The translations under genes and the position numbers were made by a program. From Sarcophilus harrisii (taxonomy: Eukaryota; Chordata; Mammalia; Dasyuromorphia; Dasyuridae): a stretch of DNA of 64,000 bases. The stretch is from NCBI RefSeq assembly GCF_902635505.1, contig NC_045426.1, forward strand, positions 675,523,087-675,587,086, in the 5' to 3' direction. A model generated the notes under the pieces. The model was not told the DNA's origin, made no database searches, and saw only the letters and a program-made list of their open reading frames with translations. Shown here in pieces: positions 12,969 to 25,397 of this stretch (its first letter is position 1; the number at the start of each line of letters is the position of its first letter).

Positions 12969-13433
12969 TGCTAGGGTATGGGACCCTGCTGAGAGGGAGT
13001 ACAGAGGCCACCTCAACCTTTGGTACATAATAAGTTTTCTGCCACCTTGCAGAAATGCGCTTCTTGAGCAAGGAGCAGTGATTCATGACCATGGGAAAGG
13101 GTTTGGTCTGAGGGTCACAGCTAGCTGCTCACAAGCAGGGATGTCTTGACAGGGCCTCTTGCCTGTGAGTGGGTTGCTAGATGGCTGGATTGGCTCTCCT
13201 CCCATTAGTAGATGCCATGCAAACGCAAAGCCCACAAGCTGCTTCTCTGAATGGTGACTGGGTATTGCCTACTGCTCATGTGCTGATCATGCTTGCAAAA
13301 ATGTATATCAACAAGGCTGTACAGCACAGTAAACTAGAGCTCTTTTCACACTCTATGAGTCTCCTGCCTCATTCATCTCACCTCTGATATCAAAGGGCTC
13401 ATATACTTTGAGCTCTTAAAGAAGACCACAACA
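12969..13433 (+). mobile_element. Solo LTR fossil, copy 1 (class II-like ERV)
   Basis: It runs TGC...ACA, about 465 bp, with 6-bp flanks atatag / atatat. It is highly similar to the LTR at 14,615-14,985. No internal viral genes lie next to it. A 6-bp target duplication fits class II (ERVK-like) integration. Confidence 0.75.
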
Positions 13434-14614
13434 ATATATATTTTTTAAAGTTCATAACAACTAAGCTAGATTCATAACAATGATGTGAGGATAGTTCAAC
13501 TCAGAAAAATAATTATCATGATTAATTATATAAACAACAAAAATATGATTCATCAAGGAAGCAGGAAAAAATTTTTGATAGAATAAGGTATTTATTTAGG
13601 TTAAAAAAAAACTTTTAAAAATATAATCAAAAGCACCTAAAACCAAGAACTAGCATAGTTGCAATGGAGAAACAATAGCAAATTTCTAAATAGTAATGTG
13701 AAGGACTGGTGGTGGAAAGGAAAGAGTGGGAGGAGGACAAACTAGTAAAAAAATTCCATTCAAAAAAAAACTATGAAATGCCTAAAGTATCTGAAAATTT
13801 GCCTATCTAGACAAATTCAGAACTTATTTAAATAAAAATTTAAGTACCTCCTTATAGAGACAAATTTAAATAATTGAAGACTCATTGCTTATAGCAGAGC
13901 TGCAACAATTTAAGAATAGTAATACTAAATTACTATAGTGCTATACTAATCATTTCTTAAGAGTTTACTTTAAAAAACTAGACAAAATAATGATGAAATT
14001 TCATTTGGAAGAACAAAAGTATAGAATCTCAAGAAGAATAAGGGATGGTGGGCAGAGAGAGGAAGTGTAAAAATGAAGAACACAAAGCATTACTAAGCCT
14101 CAAACTAAATTATAAAATAGTAATCCTTAAATCTCATCAATGCTGGTTTCAAAAATAAAAAAGTAGATCATTGGCACAAGTAGACAAGCAAGCAAAGCAG
14201 CCTAGTGTCAAATAAGCCCTTAAAGAGAAATTTTTTTTGACAAGAACTATTGGGAAACCTAAAAAAGGAGATTGGCAGAAGTGGTCTTATATACAACCAT
14301 AATAAGTTCCAAATGAATATTCTAACTAAATACAAATGACCATATAATTTTAAAAAATGAAAAAACCATGGGTGATACCTTTTACAACTTAGACTGTGAA
14401 TAGAGTTCATCATAAAAGACAAAACAGACAATTATGATTATATAAAAAAATCTGGGAGGGTGACAAATGCATGACAAAATCAATACAGCTAAATTTAAAA
14501 TAACTGTCGAGTACAGAAAAAAAATCTTTGTATTTAATATATCTAAAACATCTAATATATACAGGAAATTGGCACTAATGTAAAAGACCAGAAGCCATTT
14601 TCCAATAGATAAGT

Positions 14615-14985
14615 TGCAAAGGTATGGGGTCCTGCCAAGAGGGAGCACTGAGACCACCTCAACCTTTGGTACATAATAAGTTTTCTGCCACCTTGCAGAA
14701 ATGCCCTTGTTGAGCAAGGAGCAGTGATTCGTGACCATGGGAAAGGGTTTGGTCTGAGGGTCACAGCTAGTTGCTCACAATCAGGGATGTCTTCACAGGG
14801 CCTATCCCCTGTGAGTGGGTTGCTAGAATTGCTGGATTGGCTCTCCTCCCATTGGCAGATGCCATGCAAATGCAAAGCCCACGAGCTGCTGCTCACACTC
14901 TTTTCACACTCTATGAGTCTCCCGTCTCATTCAAGAGATCAAAGGGCTCTTATACTTTGAGCTCTCAATCAAGACAGCTGCAACA
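14615..14985 (+). mobile_element. Solo LTR fossil, copy 2 (same family, shorter)
   Basis: It runs TGC...ACA, about 371 bp, with perfect 6-bp flanks ataagt / ataagt. It is the same family as copy 1, and both sit in the same L1 in the same orientation. Confidence 0.8.
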
Positions 14986-16359
14986 ATAAGTGAGCAAAGG
15001 ATATGAACAGGTTTCAAAAGAAGAACTACAAATTATCAATAACCATGCCAAAAAAATTCTAAATCTCTAGTAATAAGATATAAAGTAAAATAACTTTGAT
15101 ATTTCTCCTTATGCCCAGAAAACTGGTAACAGAGATGGTAAAAGGCAGAAATAGTCAACATTAAAGAGACCAGGAGAAGGCAACAAACACACTAATACAT
15201 TGTCAGAGGAGCTATTAGCTTCTCCAGTTGTTTTGAAGAACAACTTGAAATAAAGTAAAAAAAAAAAAATCACTAAACTGTTAATATTCTTTAACTCAAT
15301 AATTCAACTACAGGGCTGTAGCCACACAGAGATTAGATAGACAGGAAGGACCCATAAATACCAAATATCATAGAAGCACTTTTCATAGTAAAAATTATGA
15401 ACAAAGAGTGTGCCTATTTATTGGTTAATGATAACAATCTGTGGCATCTACATAATAATAAATGACAATAAGGGAAAGTCAGAGACACATGGAAAAACTT
15501 GTAGGAACTGATATAGAATGAAGTATACAGAAAAAAAAAAAACAACAACATATGAAATAGCCACAATAATATAAGTGAAAAAAATACTAAATCGAAGCCA
15601 AACTCCAAGCAATTGTAATGACCAATATTGCTCAAAAAGGTGAGATAATGAAAAACAATGTCCTCCTCCTCTAAAGAAGTAGGGGACTGTGTGGTTAGAA
15701 TATTGTATAAATTGTCAGATGAAGTTACTGTGTTGGTTGTACAAAAGAAGATGTGTGTTTGATGTGGAGGAAAAAAAGAGAACAGTATCTGGAAATAACT
15801 GATGTAAAAACAGAAGGCATCAACAAAACTTAGTTTTTAAAAATAAAATTAGAAATAAACACAAAAAGAAGTAATATAGTCCTTAAGGCAGGTGCTGTAG
15901 AAATGGGAATAGACAGGCTTAAGACACTGAGATATTTCAGAGGTTTTTAGAATGAGTTTGGCAACTGATTTGATATTGGGAGAGAGAATCAGTCAAAAAT
16001 GACTCACAGATTTTGCTCTTCAGTAACTCAAGAATGATGACACCATTAATCTAAAGGGAGAAGTAAAGAGGAATTTTTTTTTTTGTTGGGGGTGGAGGGA
16101 AAGTTGGGAAGAGGAATGATGATGTCATCTTGGACATCTTGAGATTGAGGGAGTCAGTCTTTTCAGTAAAGTATGAAGAGGAGTCATCTACTAAGGGTGA
16201 GGGTAAGAGGGGCAGGAATGTAAATAAGAACTTGAGGAGAGGGAAGCTTTGGAATCACCAGTGATGGGATTTTAAGTGGAAATCAACAGATATGAATCAA
16301 AGGATTATTGAACAAACTTGATAACTAAACTGAGAATAATCTAGAGCTACAATGGTCTT

Positions 16360-16995
16360 CACAGAATCACAAAATTACAAAAGTGAAAGACCAACACTAC
16401 CCATTTTGTCCAATCCCTTATGCAAAAAATAAAAAAAGAATACCCACTACTATATAATGGACATGTAATCACATAGCCCCTATCTAAAGACTTCAATGAA
16501 GAGGAACTCACTAACTCTTGAACCAGTCCATTCCATTTCTGAATAGTTTTCATTGGTAGGATTTTTTTTTCTTAAACCTAAGACCAACATTTGTTTCTGT
16601 ATAACTTCTGCCTATTTCCTTATTTCTTCCCTCTGGGACAAAATAGAATAAGTTTCATGCTTCACATTCCCACTTCTGCCTTTCCAATCCCAATTCCCAA
16701 GTATTCTCTTTTTCTAGGTTCAATCTTTCCAGTTTCCTGCACCAATTCTTATGGGAAAATAATTTGAGGCCCTTAACCATTTTGGATGCCTCTCTCTAGA
16801 TCAAATAAAATAATATTTGTAAAGCTCTTAGCACAGTGCCTAACACATAACAGTAACTTAATAAATGTTCATTTTCTTTCTTTCTTGCATCTTCACCTTA
16901 CTAATGTTCTTTATCAACTTTGATGTCTAGAACTGAACACTGATCTATAGATGTGGACTAACCCCAGTAGGATACACTTGGATGCTCCATTCTGT
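16360..16995 (-). mobile_element. CR1/L3 LINE fragment, antisense
   Basis: The plus strand follows the antisense CR1/L3 theme ('cctctgggacaaaatagaa', 'ggcccttaaccattttggatgcc', 'ctagaactgaacac'). A MIR/L2-like tail ('cacagtgcctaacacataac') at about 16,800-16,875 is embedded. It is very old. Confidence 0.6.
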
Positions 16996-17369
16996 TGGCT
17001 GCCCCATTACACTGTTGAATTACATTAAGCTTGTGGTTCACTAAAATCCCCAAATCTTTTTCAGAGAAACATATTACATATCACCTTTTTTTCTTACTGT
17101 ACATTAATAACTGCTATTTATATAACAGTGTAAAGTTTATAACATGTTTTTAATCTGTCTCTGAGCCCGATAACAATCCTATAAAGTAAGTGCTATTTTT
17201 CTCAATTTTATAAATAAGAAAACTGAAGTCCAGAGATTTTCAGTGTCTTCCCCAACATTATACATCCCATTAAGTGACAGAAACAATATCTGAACCCAGA
17301 TCTTCCTAATTCCAGCACTCCATCCAACGTGGGATATGTATCCCACTGCCTTTTTATTAAAGGTAGCAA

Positions 17370-17580
17370 AATGACTCAATCAAATACAGGAAGGTTTGAA
17401 TCCAATTTCAGTTACATTTACTAGTTGTATGTTCTGTTTACTACTTCTGTTTTTCTCAGTTTCCTCAACTATAAAATAGGGATAATAATGATATCTACCT
17501 CACAGGATTGGGGTGAGGATCAAATAAATATTTATAAAACACCTGGCACATAAAAGGCATTATATAAATGCTATTATTCA
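17370..17580 (+). mobile_element. MIR fragment
   Basis: The themes 'agtttcctcaactataaaat' and 'caaataaatatttataaaac' are typical of the MIR 3' half. Confidence 0.55.
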
Positions 17581-18117
17581 TGACTGTAGCATCAGAATTC
17601 TTCAATTCTCTCTCAAAGTCTATATTTATCCTTTTCCTGAACTTTTTAAAAAAATATTCTTTCTTAGACATGTTCTAAATTAATTATATCTACTTGCTAA
17701 AACTTGATAACTTATATCCATTTATCAGTTATATTAAATCAAAGATGATCATTTTAAAATATTGATAGGAAAAAATAAGACTTCTTTTTAGACATAATTT
17801 ATAAAAACCAGTTAATCAGTCACCTGTAGCTTTTTACATTTTTACTATCACCAGGCACATTCTTGACTTTTTCTCCAAAGCTTCTATAATATTCAGTAGC
17901 TCTGTCTTGAAATTAGCACGTTACCATTCCCAAGTCTGTACATATTCCACAAAAGCTCATCACCCAACACTACAGATCTAATAAGGGTAGTATGCAAAAT
18001 GCTCACTTATATGTAATAATCTGTAGTCAACCAGAAATCCTAACCAGATTCTTATACCCATCCACACCAATCTTTCCAGAAAGAAAAATATGAATCTGGC
18101 CTTAGTTGATGAAATAC

Positions 18118-18225
18118 CTTGTACTGTTGGCATTAATTGCTGAAGAGGAACTCCTGAAGTCACGACTGGATACTGAAAAGTTACCCCATGACAGCCTACA
18201 TCAATCCGAGGTCTCTTAGGTGAAT
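18118..18225 (-). CDS. EP400NL: EP400NL exon 5
   Basis: This is a 108-bp exon, phase 1 at both ends. The acceptor is ATTATAG at 18,232-18,226 and the donor CAAG|GTATTT at 18,118/18,117. The product SPKRPRIDVGCHGVTFQYP, then GVPLQQLMPTVQG, aligns with human EP400 SKRPRLEVGHQGVVFQHP and GVPLQQLMPTAQG. A KRPR basic motif is present. Confidence 0.94.
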
Positions 18226-18633
18226 CTATAATATTTAAATTCCATTTAAAAACCATATGAGAATTGTAGGTTCAATTTTACAAAGCAAACACTGTATTAT
18301 GTTTTTAACATATGTACACAACATTGTATACACAATTTCACAGAACACGTGCAACAAACCCAGAAGAGTATTTCAATGACAACATGAACTTTCAAGTTAT
18401 AACCAAAATGATTCATCAGGAATTATATTACCTGTAGCAAATATTAGACTATTTCATTCACAATAAGAACAAATCAGATTTAATAATTACTCAAACAATA
18501 GATTTGAAACTATGCCTAGCAAAATTCTAAGAAAATAGGTACTGACATTTTAAAAGGAAACAATGTTTAATTCTAGTTTATTGATATCTTGCAAGTTTAA
18601 AAAAAAAATACACATTGGTTCAATATTCCATAC

Positions 18634-18721
18634 CTGCTTGGATCATTGTTTGTTGTCTCTTAAATGTTTCAATTTCTAAAGTAGTCACAGTTCCAGCTAC
18701 TGGAGAACCTGTGTGCATTTG
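18634..18721 (-). CDS. EP400NL: EP400NL exon 4
   Basis: This is an 88-bp exon, phase 0 to phase 1. The acceptor is AATAG at 18,726-18,722 and the donor GCAG|GTATGG at 18,634/18,633. The product QMHTGSPVAGTVTTLEIETF then KRQQTMIQA aligns with human QALAGSLVAGAGSTVETDLFKRQQAMPSTG. It is more diverged than its neighbours, but the frame and splice sites are intact. Confidence 0.9.
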
Positions 18722-18739
18722 CTATTAGAAAACAAAAAT

Positions 18740-20534
18740 GTTATAAATTTTAGTACACATTTAATTAGTATGACACGGAACTTAAATAATAAATTTCTCC
18801 ACTAATACAGGTAATTCCTATGAGCAAAAAAAGGCATTCTGACTGCGAGGTACTTGCCAATCATAATAAATTCTTAAACAAAAATCATTCTCCCTTGGTT
18901 CTTAATTAGTAAAAGAAAATAAGCAAGGCTGATAAGCTTTTTCAGAACATTTTTCCTTGTTTGAAGAAAAAGCAGACTTGTTCTACACAAGTTCCATCCA
19001 GGTCATGTCATGTCCAGACAAATACGTGATATCAAATATATGAATGAATGAGGAGTGAGATTCATTGGTGAAACCACCTCTGTGTCAAAACTAAAGGGAA
19101 TTCAGTGTTCCTGGAAAAAGTGATTTATATGCACTCGGCTGGAAAATGCTCCTGTTACCCCCCAAACCATTAAACAGAAGACAAGCACAATATAACTCCA
19201 TGGCTCAAGTCAGAAAGAAGCTTAAGTAGACTTTGTAGAACAAGTATGGACCTTCCTAAGAAAGAAACCCTAAAGGATTCTGGGAACATAATTCTGTGCT
19301 AGCTTTACAAGTTTGGGTTTTTTTGTTTGTTTTTTTTAAGGATCCAAACAAGAACTTAACGCAAGTCAGAATGAGAGAGAAGGATTCTGTCTTTCTCCCT
19401 CCCTTTTTTCTTTCTCTTTTTCCTCCTCTTCCTTTCTCTCTTTCCCTTGAGCAGCATGATGAAGCAAGTCTATGGATCCCTTCTCAGGATCATGTTTTTA
19501 AGTGTATAAAAATAGTATTACAAAGGAAATCAATTATACTGAGTTATCCAAATTTTTTTAAAGCCAAGATCACAGACTCCAAGGTAAGAATCTATGTACT
19601 AGAAGCAGTTTTTGGAAGCAGTTTCATCTGTTACCATTGCATTTCTTAGGGTGAATTGGCTGCTTCACTGAAACCCTGCCCCAGCCATATACATGTGTGA
19701 CTAGGGCACAGAAGCAAAGAAGAGAGGAATGCACCTTTTAATGTTATTTCCATTGAGAAAATCCTACGCGTTTCTGATGCTGAACCTTTTGACAATGTCA
19801 AGGACTTCAGGTCCTTTAGGAGGTGGGGCTGTGGTCCCTACCTCAGCAGCCAACTGCCAGACTGCCCCTACTTAGAGGCTGCTTCCCAGCCTGATTGGGG
19901 GGGGGGCGGGGCACAGGGCTGGAAGCACTGCTCTGCCCATGGCTCTGGGGCTCAGGCTGTAGGAGGGGAGAGAGTGGCCTAGGTGTGACAGCTCTATTTG
20001 CCCGGCCCATGCTGCCTCCTGTCCCTTAAGGAGGAGGTCTCAGTGCTAAGTTGGTCCTTCTGCCCTAGGAGTGGCAGATGGTTGACAGTTGATGAGAATG
20101 ACTAGCAAGTCCCTTCTACAAGATCCCCTTCCGAGACAATTAGTGTGGGAGCTGGACAGAAGCAAGACAAGTACAAACTAGTGCCTGTTGATGGCCACTG
20201 GTCAGCAGTTGTTGCTGGGGATGATGGTGGGCCCTTTCTCCACAACCCCTCGATGATGCAGATGATGCAGAGGCTAAGCTGGATGCAGAACAGGGGGTCT
20301 GGGGATGCTACCCCTCCCAGGCCTCTTATACTCACCCCTTGAATATCTCCCTACTCTGGATATAACCATTAATTTCAGGACTCTTCACACTAACTCCTTG
20401 TGCATTCCTTTTCCTTCAGCCTGATATATGCATATCCTCTGAATTTTTTCTAATAGCTGTGCATGCAATAAAACCCTAGATCTTAACAATGAAGCTATAG
20501 AGATTGATAATAATGTATCAAAAAGATCTTTTCA
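18740..20534 (-). other. EP400NL intron 3, with a GC-rich unexplained block at 19.7-20.4 kb
   Basis: 18,740-19,640 is intron with no recognised repeat. 19,700-20,480 is richer in GC and ends in an AATAAA (20,468-20,473). A plus-strand open frame there (about 20,106-20,342, SETISVGAGQKQDKYKLV...) is unrecognised. It could be a decayed retrocopy end or an LTR relic; I cannot decide. Confidence 0.4.
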
Positions 20535-20687
20535 GGGGCAGTTAGGTGGTACAGTGGATAAAAAACCAGCCCTGAAGTCAGGAGGATCCAAGTTCAAATC
20601 TGGCCTCAGACATTTAACATTTCCTGTCTGTGTGACCCTAGACAAGTCACTTAACCCCAATTGCCTCAGCAAAAAAAGAAAAGAAAA
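20535..20687 (+). mobile_element. Marsupial tRNA-derived SINE (MAR1/WSINE type)
   Basis: The head is ggggcagttaggtggtacag, the tail 'ttaaccccaattgcctcagc' plus A-rich, and the flanks are aagatcttttca and aggatcttttca. Confidence 0.92.
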
Positions 20688-20999
20688 GGATCTTTTCAAA
20701 TCCAGTGAGATGTTCTGGGGAATCACTCATGCTATTTAGGTTACAAAATCAGCACATTTGGGAGCAAGGCTTGGAAGGACTTTGTAGTGAGAAAGGACCA
20801 TCAGGGCAAGGTATGGAGGCAACACTAGCATCCTCTGGCATGACAAACTGTTTCTTAAAGTAGACAAGGGACAGATCTCAATAGGTTATCACTCTAAGAA
20901 TAATAAGGGAAAGTTTTACAAAAGAAGTAAGGTTTGACCACATACATTAGTGACTAAAAAAAAGTTTTAGTTAATGGAGAAGGTAAGAGAAGAAGCAAA

Positions 21000-21090
21000 A
21001 CTTTAAAGGCCACAAAGCACAAGCTGTGTAGCACAGTGCCCAACACATAGTAGGTGCTTAATAAGCACTTTTTGAATGAATTGGTGGAGC
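21000..21090 (+). mobile_element. L2 3'-end fragment
   Basis: The L2 tail theme 'cacatagtaggtgcttaata' is followed by 'tgaatgaattgg'. Confidence 0.6.
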
Positions 21091-22227
21091 CAAAAAATTA
21101 TGCATAAAAAAGCAGGAGTAAAGATGGAAAGAAAGATGGGGAGACAAGGTTGTAAACTCTAAACTGAATGCTAGACTAAAGAGTCCAAACTTTATTTCAT
21201 AAACAGTATAGAGTCATTAAAAGTGCTTCATTCAATTAAACGAACATTGAGTGCAAGGCACAGAGGTAAGGGCCAAGGATGCAAAGAAAAAGAAAATACA
21301 GCCCTCAAGAAGCTGTATTCTACTGTGGCAGGGAAAAAATACAGCAACTCTCAAAATATAAGCAAGTCTACTCGCTCAAACACAAACGTGTTGCTTTTGG
21401 AATGGGTGATCCCATTATGTTTACTGTACTTAGCAAGTCCTTTAAAAAATGAACAGTAAAAGAAATTTCCGTTACTTATAAAATATAGCATCAACAAGGC
21501 AGGAAATGGGACAGTTATGTAAATTTAGTTCTGGGACAAGCGGAAAGCATTTTCCTGATTCAATGATATGAATTTAAACACAAAGCAATCAAAAGTTGTA
21601 ATTGTATATAAGAAAGAACTTTTACAATTTTTTAAAACTTTAAAATTGTCCTCTGAGAATTCAATTAGAACATATTACTCTTCTTCTATGAAACAGTAAG
21701 AAAAATGTTTAAGAAAATAATTACTGAGCTTTTTTTTTTTTAACTAACACTTCATTTTCTGTTTTGGGGATAACAACAATTATTTATAAACACAACTATT
21801 TAAAAAAAAAACTTGTTCCAGAAAAGAAGAGAATTTATAAGAAGTATTTCTCTTGAAGTATGTTTTCCAACAAAAAAAAAATCTACATTGACATTCAAGA
21901 CAAACTACAAGTGCACAAAAATCATAAAAAGAACTAAAGGTATCAAGAAATAAACAACAACAACAAAAAACACTCAAGGTGAGATTTAATAAAAGCAAGC
22001 TCCAAATCCAAGAAAAGGATCACTTAATTTCCTCACTTTTCAGAGGAAAGAAAAAATAATAATAATGCATTAAAATTCTGAAGTTAAAAAAAAACTTTCA
22101 AACAAATAAACTTGATTAAGCACAAGTTATAGGTTTCAGAAAAAAAAGACTGAATTCTAGGAAATTTCAGATCTGGAGGAATCTAAAAACTGGGATGAGA
22201 CTACATTTTAGAACCATCAAAAAGTAC

Positions 22228-22335
22228 CTGAAATGGCTGCTGGGATGAAAAAGCAGCAGAAACATTTGGAGGAAGCTGGGTTGCAATAGCAACAGGAGTC
22301 CCAGTCTGCCCATCCTTTCCTGTTACAACCTTTAC
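22228..22335 (-). CDS. EP400NL: EP400NL exon 3
   Basis: This is a 108-bp exon of 36 codons, phase 0 at both ends. The acceptor is CTTAG at 22,340-22,336 and the donor CAG|GTACTT at 22,228/22,227. The product [20 protein letters not shown] continues [16 protein letters not shown] and is nearly identical to the EP400 stretch that follows the acidic run in human. Confidence 0.95.
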
Positions 22336-22639
22336 CTAAGAGGAGATATTTGGAGGGGAAAGGGGGAAAAGGGAAAACAATTTTTAAGTTGATCAATACT
22401 GTACAACCACTGCCTGCTAAATTAGTTGGAACCTCAGTGAAGAGGGGACAAAATTAATCCTCATCACAGGATACTCTTATTCCAAGAGAATTTAGTTTAA
22501 GAGATTTGTCACTGATAATGTAATTCTCAAGTTCAGTTCAAGCTAGTAACATTTTGTTCCCACCTAGCAAACAACAGATCCTCAAGGATGATGTTTATCA
22601 AGAAAAGCCTGAACATTTTACAAGGCACAAACCCAGGGA

Positions 22640-22940
22640 CTGACTGACTGTTGGAATAGGCAGGAGCCATCTCACAGTGGCTGCAGGAGATCCAACCCAG
22701 ACCTGCAGAATGGATCTCCTCCTGTGAGAAGATGATACAAGGAGACTGAGAGGCAATTGCTATTCTCTGACCTCTCTAAGAGGCAACTGCCTTGTCTGAC
22801 CTCTCTCCTCTTCCCTCTGCCTCCAATTTATCTCATTCCCAGTCCGCAACACCTGTGCCAGCAAAGGCTGCTCTGCAACTCCTTCAGATGTTATGATCCA
22901 CAGCTGTGGAGGCTCTCGGATAATTGACCTGTCCCTTAAC
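22640..22940. mobile_element. Possible LTR fossil, GC-richer block in EP400NL intron 2
   Basis: A non-AT-rich block from about 'tgttggaataggcaggagcc' to 'acaactgactaccctgaatc' contrasts with the intron around it and has the base composition of a marsupial ERV LTR. I cannot fix its ends or see a target duplication. Confidence 0.35.
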
Positions 22941-22949
22941 AACTGACTA

Positions 22950-24840
22950 CCCTGAATCCTAAAGCTATCGATCAGCTTTCCCCAAAGGGAAACAGATTTT
23001 TGGGCTTTGCAAATGCTTAAAAAAAGAAAAAACAAAAAACCAAAAACTATACGGAGGACAAACAAAGAAGGTAACAGTGATATATTATGATTTATCACAA
23101 GATAAAATCAATGTCATAATAATAGCTAACATTTACATAGTGTTTTCAGGCCTGCAAAGTACTTTGCAAAAACAAAAAACAAACAAACAAAAAAAACAAC
23201 TTTCAACAGGTAAGCTAAAACAAAATCTTTCAGGAGAAACAAGCTACTTCCTCAGAGTAAGCTTATTCAGATTTAGTACTCAGTAAAATTAAAGTGTTCT
23301 CAAATTAAATAGTACTTTACATCAAAAGTCCAGGTATACCTTGGGAGTCAGAGATGAACCAGAAAGAAAATCAGATTGATTCAGCTCCCAAAAATCAATA
23401 TGATTAGTACAAATCACAACTCGAAATGTATCATTATCTGAGCAGAAAATAATGACTTGGAGTCTTTTTTTTTTAAATCAACATATAACTTTAAAAATTC
23501 CCACTCATTTCTTATTCTCTGACATACTAGCTAATGCATCTAAGACATTAATAGTAGGTAATGACTGCTATTCCCAAGAGTAGTCAGATGATGGGGAGGG
23601 AAGTGAGTCTATGTTCTCACTGATATAAGACAATGAAGAAAGAATGGATCTCCCAAAGCAGATCAGAGACTGCTCTCAGCATCATATAGTAAGGTGCCTG
23701 GGAAACTGAAAGTTCAAGTGATTTGTCCCAGCTTATAAAGCTAATGTGTGGTATTGCTAGGATTTGAACCCACTTTTTCTTGACTCCAAGGCCAGGTATT
23801 GGTAGCCACCAGACCAGATTGCCTTTTGATTTGGATATTTCAAACGGGATTTCAGGAGAACTCCTCTCCAAAGGCATGAATTTCCATTGAGAGGAATTCT
23901 CACCACTATAGGAAAGTTAACAAGGGAAAGAATTTGGGAGCAAGAAGGTCCTCTGAACAGTGTTCTTCAAATCTCACCATACAGTCAACCTTCTACCCTA
24001 TCAACCAAAAGACTAGCCCTGCCCTGAAATTTTCAGTCAGGATACCATCACCCAAAGTTCTAGAAAGAGCTAACTGTTAATGAGACCTCTTGACTGGTGG
24101 ACAACACAAAATTTGGATGATAGAGATTTGAATAAATAGAGGACGATGGGACCTTAAGGGGAGGATCTCATCCAGGCCTGGGCAAAAAATGTGAAAGATG
24201 CCAGGGAAAGTAGGGATGGGAGGGACATGGAGACAATGAGAGCAATGGGAGGGACATAAAAGTAGTGGGTAGAAATGGGAGGAACAACGTCTTGAATGAA
24301 GGGCACCGAGGGCAAAGGGAAAAGCTTGTCAGGTCAGGTTTCTTTTATGCCACTTAGTACCAGGTAACCTCTGGAAAGTCACTTCTCCCATCAAGTCTCA
24401 GTTTCCTCATCTACAAAAATAAGAGGGATGTACTAAGATGACCCTTAAGGTCCCTTTCAGCTAAATTGATGATCCTATAGTCTATATATCCTTTCTTCTC
24501 TCAGTTTTCCCATCTATATATGGAAAGATTAGGTTGGGAACATGTTGAACCAGAATGATGATCTTAAAGTTTTTCTCCCCCTTCCAAATTTAGTTAGGAT
24601 TCTTCATATTTCAATCTCTCTTATAATATAAATTTAGAGAATTCAAAATCAATGTTTTAGTTAGTTCCCCTGATACTTAAAAAAAAATGGAGCTATTACA
24701 TACAGGTAGCTCAACAATTTGCAATGTATTTCAAATTTTGGAAATATCAACCTAAAAAGACATTCTTGTCAGAAAGAAAGTTCAGTCCTAGTCAGGAGCA
24801 AAATAAAAACCTTTTAAAATGAATGCAGGATTGGTATAGT
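22950..24840 (-). other. EP400NL intron 2, middle part
   Basis: This is mostly unique AT-rich intron, with MIR-like segments near 23,690-23,790 (antisense) and 24,345-24,480 (sense, 'gtttcctcatctacaaaaat'). Nothing else is recognised. Confidence 0.5.
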
Positions 24841-24842
24841 GA

Positions 24843-25397
24843 AGCAGTTCTCAAAGTAATACAAGAATCCTCCAGGTGTCCCCAAGACTCTCTCAGGTGA
24901 TCTAGGAGGGCAATACTAATTTCCTAATAATATTAAAATGTTATTTTCCTATTAAGATACTTCTCCCTTTTCTAACTACACATCTCTATAAAGACTGATA
25001 TTTATCATACATTTCAACCATAACAACATATTGCAAGAGATTAAACTATAATATGAGAATCCAGCTGTTTTCTACTAATGCAAACATTAAAGAGATTTGC
25101 AAAAATACATAAACAATGCCACTTGTCGTGCTAAATTTTGTTTTATTTTTATTATTTTGTTATTTTTAGCTATTTTTCATTAAAACATGTTATTCATGTT
25201 AACATGTCGTTAGTTTATTAGTGTTAGTTTATTTTATTTATTTATTTTAGTTAATATTTTAACATGTCATTAGTTCTCATTGACAATATGGTAAATACCA
25301 GTGGTTATAACCCACATAAACAAAAAGCTCTTTGTATTCTCAAATACTTTTTAAGAATATAAAGGATTCCTGAAATCACAAAACTTGAGAACTACTG
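24843..25397. mobile_element. hAT-Charlie-like non-autonomous DNA transposon (MITE)
   Basis: The ends are imperfect inverted repeats: cagttctcaaagt at the left and acttgagaactactg at the right, the hAT/Charlie CAG-TTCTCAAA type. The interior is AT-rich without a transposase frame and holds a local direct repeat (aacatgtcgttagtt / aacatgtcattagtt). The 8-bp target duplication is decayed. Confidence 0.65.

Larger units (their letters stand above)
12700..15845 (+). mobile_element. L1 ORF2/3' part, plus strand, interrupted by two solo LTRs
   Basis: Decayed L1 RT sequence (from 'cacatttaacaaacaaattctatc') continues across two LTR insertions into the 3' part of L1 (about 14,990-15,840). The L1 pieces are collinear before, between and after the LTRs. 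No open frame of note survives. Confidence 0.75.

Noticed and set aside
12969-14985. The two LTRs as ends of one provirus
   Set aside because: The DNA between them is collinear L1, and each LTR has its own 6-bp flanks.
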